Positions 1 to 9,587 of a DNA stretch of 64,000 nt are shown piece after piece. Position 1 is the stretch's first letter, and every line of letters starts with the position of its first letter. The stretch is taken from positions 1,612,001-1,676,000 of the forward strand of contig OY756144.1 of NCBI GenBank assembly GCA_963576785.1, given 5' to 3'. Source of the stretch: Chlorophyllum brunneum. Its lineage: Eukaryota; Basidiomycota; Agaricomycetes; Agaricales; Agaricaceae. The notes below the pieces were generated by a model. That model made no database searches. It had not been told where the DNA came from and saw nothing but the letters and a program-made list of their open reading frames with translations. A program made the translations under genes and the position numbers.

Positions 1-1610
1 GGCTCCAGATCCCCCAACCACCAGCAACTTAGTGAGTGTTGGTGCCTCAGTTGCGCCTTCGGGCCAGACCTGGGCAGCTGGTGAAGGGGGAGAAGAGTGT
101 AGCAACGAGCGCGAACGAAGGTCGCAAGTGCGGCCCACAACTATGGGACAACCATCACCACCACCTGCTTACACGACACAGCCCGTCCGGGCTCCGCCTG
201 CGCTCGTGGCGGCACCTTCTCAGCCTGTACTTACCCAGTCCGTTACCGGTCATGCTCCTCCGCCTCCTATGCAGTCGCCTCGACATATCGTCGTCAACAA
301 GAAAGCCTATGCTCGGCTCGATATGATAGGCAAAGGAGGTTCATCACGCGTCTTCCGAGTGATGAGCCATAACAATGAACTTTACGCAATCAAACGCGTT
401 TCGCTAGATAGGACAGATAACGAGATGATGTCCGGATATATGAACGAGATTGCGTTACTGAAGCGATTGGAAGGAAACAGTCGGATCATCCGATTGATTG
501 ACAGTGAAGTTCGTGCTGGGCCTGGAGGAAGTAAAGGACACTTGCTGCTGGTCATGGAATGCGGAGAGATCGATTTGGCAAGGTTGCTTCAGGACCAGAT
601 GAAGCAGCCTCTAAATATGGTCTGGGTGGCATATTACTGGCAACAGGTGTGCAGCGAACTGGGTAACTCTGCATCTGCTAATCTTGAGCGCAGATGCTAC
701 AAGCTGTGCATGTGATTCATGAGGAAAAGATTGTACACTCTGACCTCAAACCCGCGAACTTTGTTCTTGTTCGCGGCCAGCTCAAGCTGATCGATTTTGG
801 CATTGCAAACGCCATTGCCAACGATACCACCAACATTCAAAGAGATCATCAGGTAAATGATGGGTTTACCCTTCTTTTACTTGGCGACGGCTTAACCGTA
901 ACGACAGGTTGGTACGATCAACTACATGAGTCCTGAAGCCATCGAATTACCCGATGGTATGCGTCGCCTCAAAGTGGGAAGGCCTTCCGATGTTTGGTCA
1001 TTGGGAGTCATCCTATACCAAATGATCTATGGCCAGCCTCCGTTCCAACACTTGCCATTCCTTCAGAAAATGAGGGCAATTCCTGACCATAACCACGCCA
1101 TTGAGTTTCCCGAGTACTCCGTCCCTACCCTTCCTGCATCGAAGAGTACGAATGGTGATCAAATCTCACCGCCTACGAAACTCGATCACCTCAAGTGTCG
1201 CGTACGAAGTGACGTCATCGATAGTATGAAGAAGTGCTTGACGCGGAACTCTAAGGAGCGAGCAACTATTCCTGAATTGCTTGAACAAAGCTGGTTGTCA
1301 ATGAAAGAATGTAAGGTTTCTCTGTTTCTGCACCCCTGAACTTTTTTTTAACTCGCTCTGCCAATTGTAGCTGAATTGAACGCTGCTGTGAAACCTCAGC
1401 TTGCCAACGACGAGACGATTATCAACCCCTACTATATGCGACAATTGCTTCAGTACGGCATCAAGCTTGGGGCCACTCAGGGCGAGAGAATGGATTCCGA
1501 AGCTCTCTTGAGAGAGGCAGAGGTATGCTAATACGTTCCCAGCTCTGTCTATTTTAACGTATGGTCTTCAATAGCGTTTGGTTGTGGAGCTTAAGGCTCT
1601 CCACCCCTAA
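1..1610 (+). CDS. MPS1: MPS1/TTK-type dual-specificity protein kinase, 3' part (5' end outside window)
   Basis: This is the catalytic half of the spindle-assembly-checkpoint kinase Mps1, which acts at kinetochores. The frame is open from base 2, so the N-terminus lies upstream of the window. Exons read as about 1-646, 694-852, 908-1310, 1371-1522 and 1575-1610. A proline-rich linker precedes the kinase domain. The domain starts at the glycine loop [10 protein letters not shown] and shows the VAIK-type lysine in YAIK. The catalytic loop is HSDLKPAN, with Ser in place of the usual Arg, which is typical of Mps1. DFG is intact, the activation segment ends in NYMSPEA, and a DVWSLG motif follows. 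After the kinase lobe comes a short tail with [12 protein letters not shown], also Mps1-like. All catalytic residues are present. Other kinases are unlikely given the HSD motif and tail. Confidence 0.9.
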
Positions 1611-3479
1611 CTCTATGCTGCACTTTACCTCCCATTCTGCATCAACCGCACATTTTAATCGCATCCATTGCATCATGTAGTCCTGTCATGAACAATCCTC
1701 TGCATTCGTCTCGCATATTTGTCTTCAACCCTGCAAATGAATCGTCATCCCCTTATCCATTTCCAAACTAGCTTTCCTTGCTTTGTGTTTTCCCACCTAA
1801 TGATCAAAATCTTAACGATCAACAGTGAGGAACTTTGCTGTGTTGTTATGTACCTGTATAGCTCCCTCGTTCGTGTACTAGAGGCTCCCCTATTACCCTT
1901 TCTCCGGTGGGTTGATTATTGCAGTTTTTATTTTTTTGGTGTTTCAGCTTGCTGTTACCCTCTTATCTTCTTTCCGCACCACTTAATGGCCTTTTGCTCG
2001 CGCTATGCTATGATCACTATGCAACTCGTCAAGCTTCCACTTCACTTCGAAACCTATGGTTTTCATAACCCTGTACATCAATCCTTTTGGGTATTCTGTC
2101 ATGTGTTTCGTCTTTCCTGAATACAAAGTCATCGTCTGAGTTCACATTGTACTTGACTGAGCAAGGATCTTCGATGTCACCTGATGTATGGGCCGATATG
2201 TCCCTTCTGGCGGAACGTGTGCGATATTGCCCAAAGTGAAGCCCCTCTCCCCACAGCGTTGTTTGTTAGGGACGGAAGAACTCCAAATATGTTTAATTTC
2301 GCACAGACCACAAGAGCTTGACGACAACCCCCCACGCTATGCCAAATGGTTGGACGTGATCGTTGTGGCGCCTGTGTTCAATATCAAACTCGATCGAACT
2401 TGGTTATTTATAAAAGGCCAGTGGCCTGGTGTCCTGGGTCCTGGTCCAGCGTGACATGCCTCTTCTGGAATAATACTGATGATGTTGTCCAGCTTGTGGG
2501 CATGTTATGTACTGATTCGGAAACGAGCCGTGCAGTGGTAAATTAAAGACTGAGGATACTATGCCATTGAAGTGGTGCGCCGTGGAGTGATCCTTGCACA
2601 GGAGCGTTGTTGGCTGTCGTATACGAGTACGAACGGAGTCAGCTTAGTTGTATCCAACTGTCTTCTAGTCGGAACTCGGTGCTCCGACACTAGACCACGA
2701 TAGTATTCTGCTATATCTGGCGACACCGCCATGAACAATCAAACAAGTCTGCACCACCTTGAGCCCTAAGATATGTAAGGGACCCCCATCAATCCTACGG
2801 GAACTCGAATTCAAAATCCTACACCCAGAATATAGATCGAGGAGCCCGAAACGAAAAATGAAACACATCAAAAGCTGTGCAGGGCTCCTGCGGCCAAGCA
2901 CCATCTCCAACTGATGCATCAAGATCATGATGCGTGATGAAGGCTTCTGAAAATGTTCATTGTATCTTCAAAAGGTCGAGATAGCTCCGATCGGCCGCTG
3001 GGGGCGGATTTTTTTCCACCTGGCACGAGATGGTAGCCATATTGTACAAGTCGACTCTGATACTCATTAGAGAGCGGGGCGGGGGTCCAAGTTGACTGTC
3101 TCGCGGACGTCCTGAATTCCTGTCTCACGCCATCAGTGGGAATCACAATCCTGCATAGGTGAAACAGCTTCCATAAAATAGAACTTTATCAGTACACATT
3201 AACTAACGCTGAGCACCAGTAGACCAGAACGAGCGAACGCAGAACAGACAGCAGATATACAGACAGGTTAGACAGTAGCGAATCTGGTATGAATTCGAGA
3301 GAATAATCAAAAGATGGATATAGATCGGTAAGACGATGAGAAGTGTGTGGAATCAAAGGTGGTGATTCGGTAGGATGGGAATCAATGTGAAAACGGGTGA
3401 ATTAACGTAGGTGCCGGATGATTATAGCTCCAAGGCTTCCCTCGCCTTCAACCCAGTTCGCATGAACACTGAACATCAC
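1611..3479. other. long intergenic stretch, no gene assigned
   Basis: About 1.9 kb between the MPS1 stop and the 3' end of the minus-strand membrane-protein gene. The open frames here, such as 1719-2120 (+) and 2188-2454 (+), have no recognisable motif or family-like composition. A TATA-like run (tatttataaaa) lies at about 2405-2415 on the plus strand but no gene starts just downstream. The stretch may hold 3' untranslated sequence or a non-coding transcript; nothing more can be supported. Confidence 0.4.
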
Positions 3480-4908
3480 TCAATGGGCTTGCCCGACATG
3501 ACGATAGTTGGCCTTGTCATAATCAACCTCACGATCAATAGTGATCTTGACGCCAGGGTTTCCCGGAGTATCAAGGACACCCGGCTTCGTTTCGTTTTCG
3601 TTAACGCTGCTCTTGTTGTCGGACCAGTCCTGCTCCGGCTTGGCTTGCCAGTCACCTTCGGGCTTGGTGCGCATATCATTGAGGTCGATATTTTGAGGTT
3701 GGACGGATAGGTTGGTCTGGACACCAGAACGGCCAGAAATAACGTGGGCACTGCGAGAAGTGTGGGAGCCGGAGGCATTGGAAAGGGCGAACGAACCGCC
3801 GTAGTCGAGTTTTCCCCGCACAGACAGAATGATACGGAGAGTCATCGAGGTCGTGAGAACGGCGGCCATGCTAGTGACAATAGTCTTGATCGGGTCACGT
3901 TCGTCGGTGGGTTTGATGATGAACCAGAAGAGCATGTTGACCATGTTGACAAGCCAAATTGCCTACATGACTGTCAGAAGGTTTTCTCTCTCAGGCCAAA
4001 GGGCGGACCCACCCCGTAGAGGTTAAGCCCATCACGAAGCATAAGCTTCCATGGACTGAGAGGTTTGGTCTCCAATGATTTGATTGATCGAATAAGCGCG
4101 AGAGCAAACTAGAGACGGTTCAAAATCCAGAAGGATGTGCATCACGGAAAAAACATACAGAGACCGTATAAAGGAGAGTGGGAGCGACCCAGTATATTCC
4201 AACCCAGTTGTGCTTTGGTCCTGCAATGCATCCCTGACCTTGCTTGAGGTCAACAGCTGGGACAGGGGGGTTAGAGCTGTTGATCCAAACAAAGAACGAA
4301 ACTAGGACATACAGCGATAGAAACCACAAGCAACGCCAGTCACCACGACTTGAGTAGCGAAAAGAGTCCCCATTGTGCCAAGGATCCCTCGATGCTTGTC
4401 ATAGATGGCGGTGATACGGATAACATGGACAGCTATAGCGGGGCGTAAGGTGGACGCTGGGGACCAGATACGACGACACATACCTGACGCGGCGGCCAAC
4501 AAAATGGCAGTACAAATAGGCTCGAAGAGGAAGAAATGTTGGCAGCGCTATGGGTCTGTTAGAATTAGGGGGCTTGTCGAAGAAGGGATATTGCTGACTT
4601 CTTGTGTCCACTTGGTATCGAAAAATGCGACCGCTGGGATGAGTTAGTGATATCCTGGCAAGTGACATGGATTTGTGTCACGCACCCACGATAATAAACT
4701 CTGCAGGCATGAAAAGCCTAAGGAAATGGAAAAGAATTTTGAGGGTTGGCCAGCCAGGGGTCTTGAGGAGTCTCCATGTTCTGGGGGAGAGAACGAGAGT
4801 GTCCCAGGCGGCGACGGTGAGGGTGCAGACCAGGAAGTACTTGTGAGCGCTGAGATGCGGCGGGAGGTTGAGGGAGTCAGGGAGGAGGGCGCTGATGTTG
4901 TCTGCCAT
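3480..4908 (-). CDS. multi-pass membrane protein, DUF6533-like Agaricomycete family
   Basis: A predicted integral membrane protein with about seven hydrophobic segments and several introns. The start at 4908 gives MADNISALLPDSLN, followed by a helix pair carrying WDTLVLSPRTWRLLK, a layout seen in the DUF6533-like proteins expanded in mushroom fungi. Further helices are encoded around 4620, 4480, 4350, 4180 and 3920. The last exon (about 3480-3944) ends with a soluble tail rich in Asn, Asp, Lys and Pro. Function is unknown; a receptor-like or sensory role is often suggested for such proteins but is not shown here. Exon boundaries in the middle are approximate. It is divergent from the small membrane-protein gene that starts at 5071. 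Confidence 0.65.
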
Positions 4909-5070
4909 GGTGGGTGGGGATTCGAGGCGGCGTGTGCTTGATATATAAGTGTCCGGGTGGCTGTGACCGTGACGGTGGTGTCCGGGGGCCTGATGGAAGA
5001 CGGGGCACGGCGGGCGTCTCCTCCGCGCAGCTTCTCCCTCGACGCTCTCCCGGCCACGGTGCGTCCACCA

Positions 5071-5880
5071 ATGTCCGCCGCCCCCGAGCAGCCGTCCCCG
5101 TCTGCAAAAGCCAAGGACCCGGCGTGGGGAGGCTCTGCAGGCAGCAACCTTTACCTGTCCGTCCCATCTCTCTCCTCTCAGCTGAGCCTAACCCTCCCAT
5201 TCCAGCGCAACCTTCCTCGCCACTCTCTGCCTCCTTCTTTTTGGCTCATGCTGCATTGTCATTCGTTCCTATCTCATACGCCGGCGCTTCAGACGTCGCA
5301 TCCAGGAAGTCCTCGTCGCGGAGGGCCTGAGCGGCGCATCTCCCCGATGCAGGTGCCGCAAGCGCCGCCCTAAATTCCACGAGAGGTGGATCGCTCCAGC
5401 TCTTGGCTCCAGCTGGGGAGACATCACGGTATTATCATTTTTATCCCTTGTTCTTTCTGATGGGCTGAGTGACCTTTTTAGCCCTTGTCCCTTCGCGTCG
5501 TCTTCGGCAAACGCGCCCACAAACCCGGAGAACCAAAAACGGAAATCAAAACAGAAACGAAAAAACTCGGCCTCAAGTCCTGGAAGCCTTCGAAATATAC
5601 CAAGTCGATCCGTCACAACCCACAAGAACCAACGACAACGTCCACAAAGTTCGAGATGGCCCAAGTATCAGTCTTGATTGAGATGCCGTCGCCAGAGCGT
5701 TCCACGTTGTACGGACGTCCAAAGCTACACCTCAAACCGACATATGATGATGAAGACGATGATGAAGTGCTTCCAGAGCTTGTGATAGGCTACGCTCGGT
5801 GCCACAAGCATTGGTGGATGGATGTCGTCACAGATGTTGCCAATACCAAAGGCCAGAACAACAGCCACCGACCTCAGTAA
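5071..5880 (+). CDS. small single-pass membrane protein, basidiomycete-type
   Basis: A spliced small gene of about 235 residues with exons 5071-5156, 5206-5428 and 5482-5880; frames join cleanly at both introns (49 and 53 nt, GT...AG). The product begins MSAAPEQPSPSAKAKDPAWG, then has one hydrophobic helix (ATFLATLCLLLFGSCCIVI), then a strongly basic stretch (RRRFRRR) that would sit on the cytosolic side. A WGDITPLS motif spans the second splice junction. Downstream are a basic region, the segment MAQVSVLIEMPSPERS, an acidic run DDEDDDE, and LPELVIGYARC. I recognise this anchor plus VLIEMPSP plus LPELV layout as recurrent in Agaricomycetes, but I know no function. An in-frame upstream ATG at 4957 is possible; 5071 is preferred because it leaves room for a promoter shared with the divergent gene. 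Confidence 0.6.
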
Positions 5881-6152
5881 CTCTTCACTCCACCTCAACT
5901 GCTGGACACCCCTGTTGGTCCTTATCCCCTATTAGGATTATACACTTTATCTGCCATACCCTCTGCTCTGTCTGTACGCATAGCAAATGTAATATTTAAT
6001 GGCTGACTTGCCCGCTAAAGATAGCCCCTCCTTCAATCTGCTTCCCACCGTCTTGATCTCCCAACCAAACCACACGATCACCCGACGGAGAACTTGGAAA
6101 CGATCATCCAGTCCTTGAATTATACTCTCTGGAGGAAATATCATACTACATT

Positions 6153-8126
6153 TTACGGCTCAAAATCTACAAATTCATCCATATCATCAAGTTCTGAGTA
6201 CACCTCCTCTTCCGAATCAGATGGGTCGAAATACTCAAACTCCTTCACATGCCCCTTCAGCCATCGCTCCGAGGGATCATCAACGTCATCTTTCTCACTC
6301 ATGAACACCCTCTCCACCGGAACATCGGCCTTTGCCCTCGCTTCGACGAACTCTTTCATCTGTTTTCCCGAGATTCCGGAAGTTGTAATTGCCTCAAGTG
6401 CTGGGCAGTAGACCTTCCTTGTCGGAGTGGACGACCCAGCATCTGAGGTCATGCTGGCTTTGAGGAATGCCTCGAAGAACATTTCCCCTTCACCAGTACA
6501 ATTCAAATTCAAGGACTTGAGGTTCGCCAGCTGGTCCAATATTTTATCCACCAGCCCCCGATTACAAGGCAACCCCGACACTTTGAAATTCTCCAGTCCC
6601 GCAAGCAACGACTTTGAGCGTCCATGCGGCGCTTTACACAAGTCCTTGGCGAACTCGCTATAGTCTTGCTCGTCAAAGTCGACGGCGAGTGAAGTGATAT
6701 GGGGAGTGTCGAGGAAGCGGAGGAGGGAACAGGCGTACTGCGGGGTGTGATATCGCAGTGTGAGATTCTGTAGCGAAAGCACTTGAATTGGCGTAGCCCC
6801 GGCATCTCGCCAATCGTCTTCCGTCCCCTTTGGCCCAGAAAGACACAAAGTTAACTCCCTTAGCTCGGGAGACTTCACAATAGCCCCGAATGTCTGGAAA
6901 GAGGGCCGCACTTCCTCCATGTGATATGCCAACTCGACTTCCTCCACGTTCGTCAGGATACCCAACGACGCATCCCAGTCGATATGGACACCCCAGAACA
7001 CACAATGCCGTAGGCGTGGCACCTGTCCATGGAATGGGATAAACCTGGTTCCAAGATGTCGAGGTGTGAACATCTCCCCACTATTGTTATCGTCGTAGTG
7101 GTACAATTCCAAGCTTTCCAAACTCCCCGCCGATCCACATTGGTGTAGTCTCGCCAGGAGAAGGTACATCCACCTGTAGTCGCTCACGCTGACGGCGAAT
7201 GTTCTCCAATACTGCACCCGTGGAATTATCGCGTCCAGAACTTCAGAAAACTCTGCGATACTGTAATAGTGGTTATCCAGAGGATCATGTTCGGGCAGAG
7301 AGCCAAGACCAGATATTTTATGCCAGTCGGGGTCGCCAAAAATATGAGGAAGCGAAGGATCCGAACAGTCTATCGACCTCTTGAGATAATCAATGAGCTC
7401 TTTGTCTCGTTTTGTACTTTCTTCCACGCGGAGCTCCGGTTCGGTTTCAAAGGCATCTGCGAGCGTACAGTCGACATTGATGTCAAGGAGGGCTGTTTTG
7501 GCTCTTTCGATGAACGCTTTGTGTTTATCGAGCGGTGTGCCTTTTTGGAACTCGAGGATTGTCCAGAGGGAAGGTGTCTCAAGCGCTGCGCCACGCCAGC
7601 GCTTACAGACATGGGAGACGAGAACTTGAAATGGGAGCTCGCCTTCATGCTCGCCCTCATCGTCGTCATCGTCGTCCTCGTCATCATCGTCACCCCCCAT
7701 CCTCCCTTTCTTCTTTCTTCTCTTTCGTGAAACTACTCCTTCATCCTCGTCAACGTCACTCCATTCGTCCTCATCTTCACCACCCTTTGTCACATCCACT
7801 ATAATCTCCTCCGCCTCTCCGTCCTCATCTTCTTCCTCATCGCTATACTCCGATTCGTATTCGTCGTCACTATCCTCTTCGAATTGTCTTGACTCAGATT
7901 CTATCTGCACGCCCATCTCGAATATGTATGCCAGTAGTTCATCGGGTAGAACGTTAATCGGGCATTCACCCCCCTCGGGCGGAACGAAAGGATTGTTTTT
8001 CAGCATATCTTTTGTGATCTTGACCATGGCAGCTTCGGGGGACAGATCCGGCTCCCGTTTGAGCAGTGCAGCAAGTTCGGATCGGAGATCTGAGGTGAGC
8101 TGTTTTTCGAAGCTTTGATCGCCCAT
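6153..8126 (-). CDS. F-box protein with a long acidic insertion and leucine-rich C-terminal region
   Basis: One uninterrupted reading frame of 657 residues. An F-box begins near residue 57 (INVLPDELLAYIFEMG). It is separated from its second half (VLVSHVCKRWRGAALETPSLW, near residue 167) by about 100 residues dominated by Asp, Glu, Ser and Lys, with a basic patch RKRRKKKGR. The remainder has the irregular leucine-rich pattern typical of Agaricomycete F-box proteins and ends in an acidic tail. Such proteins usually act as substrate adaptors of SCF ubiquitin ligases by binding Skp1. The insertion inside the F-box is the odd feature. Absence of introns is common in this expanded family. The substrate cannot be inferred. 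Confidence 0.8.
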   Translation of the reverse strand: MGDQSFEKQLTSDLRSELAALLKREPDLSPEAAMVKITKDMLKNNPFVPPEGGECPINVLPDELLAYIFEMGVQIESESRQFEEDSDDEYESEYSDEEEDEDGEAEEIIVDVTKGGEDEDEWSDVDEDEGVVSRKRRKKKGRMGGDDDDEDDDDDDEGEHEGELPFQVLVSHVCKRWRGAALETPSLWTILEFQKGTPLDKHKAFIERAKTALLDINVDCTLADAFETEPELRVEESTKRDKELIDYLKRSIDCSDPSLPHIFGDPDWHKISGLGSLPEHDPLDNHYYSIAEFSEVLDAIIPRVQYWRTFAVSVSDYRWMYLLLARLHQCGSAGSLESLELYHYDDNNSGEMFTPRHLGTRFIPFHGQVPRLRHCVFWGVHIDWDASLGILTNVEEVELAYHMEEVRPSFQTFGAIVKSPELRELTLCLSGPKGTEDDWRDAGATPIQVLSLQNLTLRYHTPQYACSLLRFLDTPHITSLAVDFDEQDYSEFAKDLCKAPHGRSKSLLAGLENFKVSGLPCNRGLVDKILDQLANLKSLNLNCTGEGEMFFEAFLKASMTSDAGSSTPTRKVYCPALEAITTSGISGKQMKEFVEARAKADVPVERVFMSEKDDVDDPSERWLKGHVKEFEYFDPSDSEEEVYSELDDMDEFVDFEP

Positions 8127-8609
8127 CTTATCGGCCTCCGACTGGGGAATTCAGAGGGGTTGAAGGGACAAGGATGGAACTCTTGGGGGATACTCACCAG
8201 CTCTTCAACACGTCAGGTTGGGGTCAAGGAAAGTCGTGCGTGAAAGCACAGATGTTAAGCTACGTCCACAGATTTTCGCCTAATCTTATCACGAGCACGT
8301 GGGTATGATATCACCAGTGGTATGCAGAAGTGCCCTGTCTAAGCTGTACCCAATCACGTATACGACTGTATTATTCAAGAACGAGTTGGCGTATCAGGGA
8401 TAGAATGTGAGGACATGAGTGACTTTCACCGCAGATCTATGATGCACAGAGACATGTTCGACTGATGGGTACGAAGTCGGTGACTTAGAGAAGGGAGAGC
8501 AGGTGAGGCTTAAAGACTTTATTTTAGTAGACGCATGCTGCATACCATGATGTGAAGAAAACATGCAAAGATCATACGGTAGGGAGAAACGCCAAAGTGG
8601 GCCGGTGAT
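8127..8609. other. intergenic region between F-box gene and eS19 gene
   Basis: About 480 bases holding the upstream region of the F-box gene (which starts at 8126, minus strand) and the 3' untranslated region of the eS19 gene. No gene or RNA could be supported. Confidence 0.4.
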
Positions 8610-9215
8610 TTACTCCTCCTCCTCCTCCTCCTCCTCTTCGTCTTCGTCATCATCGTCCTCCTTGGCTTGGTCGAATACTTGGGTGGCAATCTGATCCAAG
8701 TCACGCTGGCCGCTCTCCGTGATTCTTCGTCCACCGTTGTCCGACTTCTCTAGCACACCAATTTTTTCCAATGATTGGCAGACCTTACGTTGAACATTGG
8801 CAGATGAAGCAGCGTGGTGTGATGGGCGGTTACCGCGTCTGTTACGGCCGCCATGGAGTTTTGTCAGAGCACCGATTCCAACGTCTTTTCGAAGGTATAT
8901 GTGCCGTGCAACGGCAGCTAATGAGACGGAATAGTTTCATGTTGGTTAACCTGGTTTGGGTAGGTGGTCGGGCTATGAAGTACGGACCTGCGCGGATGTA
9001 GTACCAATCGGGGTCATAGGGTGCAAGTTCCTTGTAGGCACCGGTTTTCACGATATCGACCCATGTTGGCACCTCGAGTTTTCCGGACCTCTTGAGGTGA
9101 GAGGCGTAGGCGGCGATAAATGCGTCTGCACTGGGGGCCATCAAAATCGAGGGTCAGCATCTCATTCAAGCACAGACTGCATGTTTGCGCACCTGATGTC
9201 CCGTACTCCCGGCAT
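8610..9215 (-). CDS. RPS19: 40S ribosomal protein eS19
   Basis: Ribosomal protein S19 of the small cytosolic subunit, needed for late 18S rRNA processing and 40S assembly. Three exons join in frame: 9193-9215 (MPGVRDI), 8988-9130 and 8610-8917. Hallmarks are [59 protein letters not shown] and [17 protein letters not shown], all in the expected order. Length is near the family norm except that the C-terminus carries a run of 15 consecutive acidic residues encoded largely by GAG repeats. The start is fixed by the short first exon with the conserved MPGV beginning, which long-ORF scanning would miss. Confidence 0.95.
8613..8671 (-). repeat. GAG/GAT/GAC trinucleotide run encoding an acidic tail
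   Basis: On the plus strand this reads as a run of CTC followed by CTTCGTC and CATCATCGTC units. In the minus-strand eS19 frame it encodes the terminal block of Asp and Glu residues. Such a run is prone to length change by slippage. Confidence 0.8.
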
Positions 9216-9587
9216 GTTGATTTTGGTGGTCTTGAGGAACGAGCACGAGGGCTGGCGGACACAACGTCGACAGGCTTTGTGTGTACCAGTTTCGGTCGTG
9301 CCCACACTGTTGGGGCTTCGGCATTTCCCGAAGAACTGTACAGCAGATTCTTATTAGTCAGCCCCGGCAGACCTTCACGCTTCTTTCAGAGGGCCAAGGT
9401 CGTATTCAATCATAGGACGTATCGCAGCACTCGGGGTTCTGGTGGGCTGCATGCAAACTACACTACACCATCACTGAGAGCATTCGAGTTCGTTGTCTGT
9501 GGCGACGTGATCGCTTGTGGTGTGAGGCGAACCATGGTCTTCCCGTCAAGACTGCGGCCCAGATGTTGCTGACGTATTCTGTTTTTC
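9216..9587. other. divergent intergenic region between eS19 and F-box gene
   Basis: About 370 bases upstream of both the minus-strand eS19 gene and the plus-strand F-box gene. It must hold promoter elements for both, but no clear TATA box was seen. An open frame at 9120-9572 (+) crosses it and overlaps the eS19 coding exons antisense; it has no protein-like features. Confidence 0.35.

Noticed and set aside
1719..2120. 133-codon plus-strand open frame after MPS1
   Set aside because: Composition is biased to Phe, Cys and Leu from T-rich sequence, with no family motif; more likely 3' or intergenic sequence.
9120..9572. 150-codon plus-strand open frame
   Set aside because: It is antisense to the first eS19 exons and has no protein-like features.
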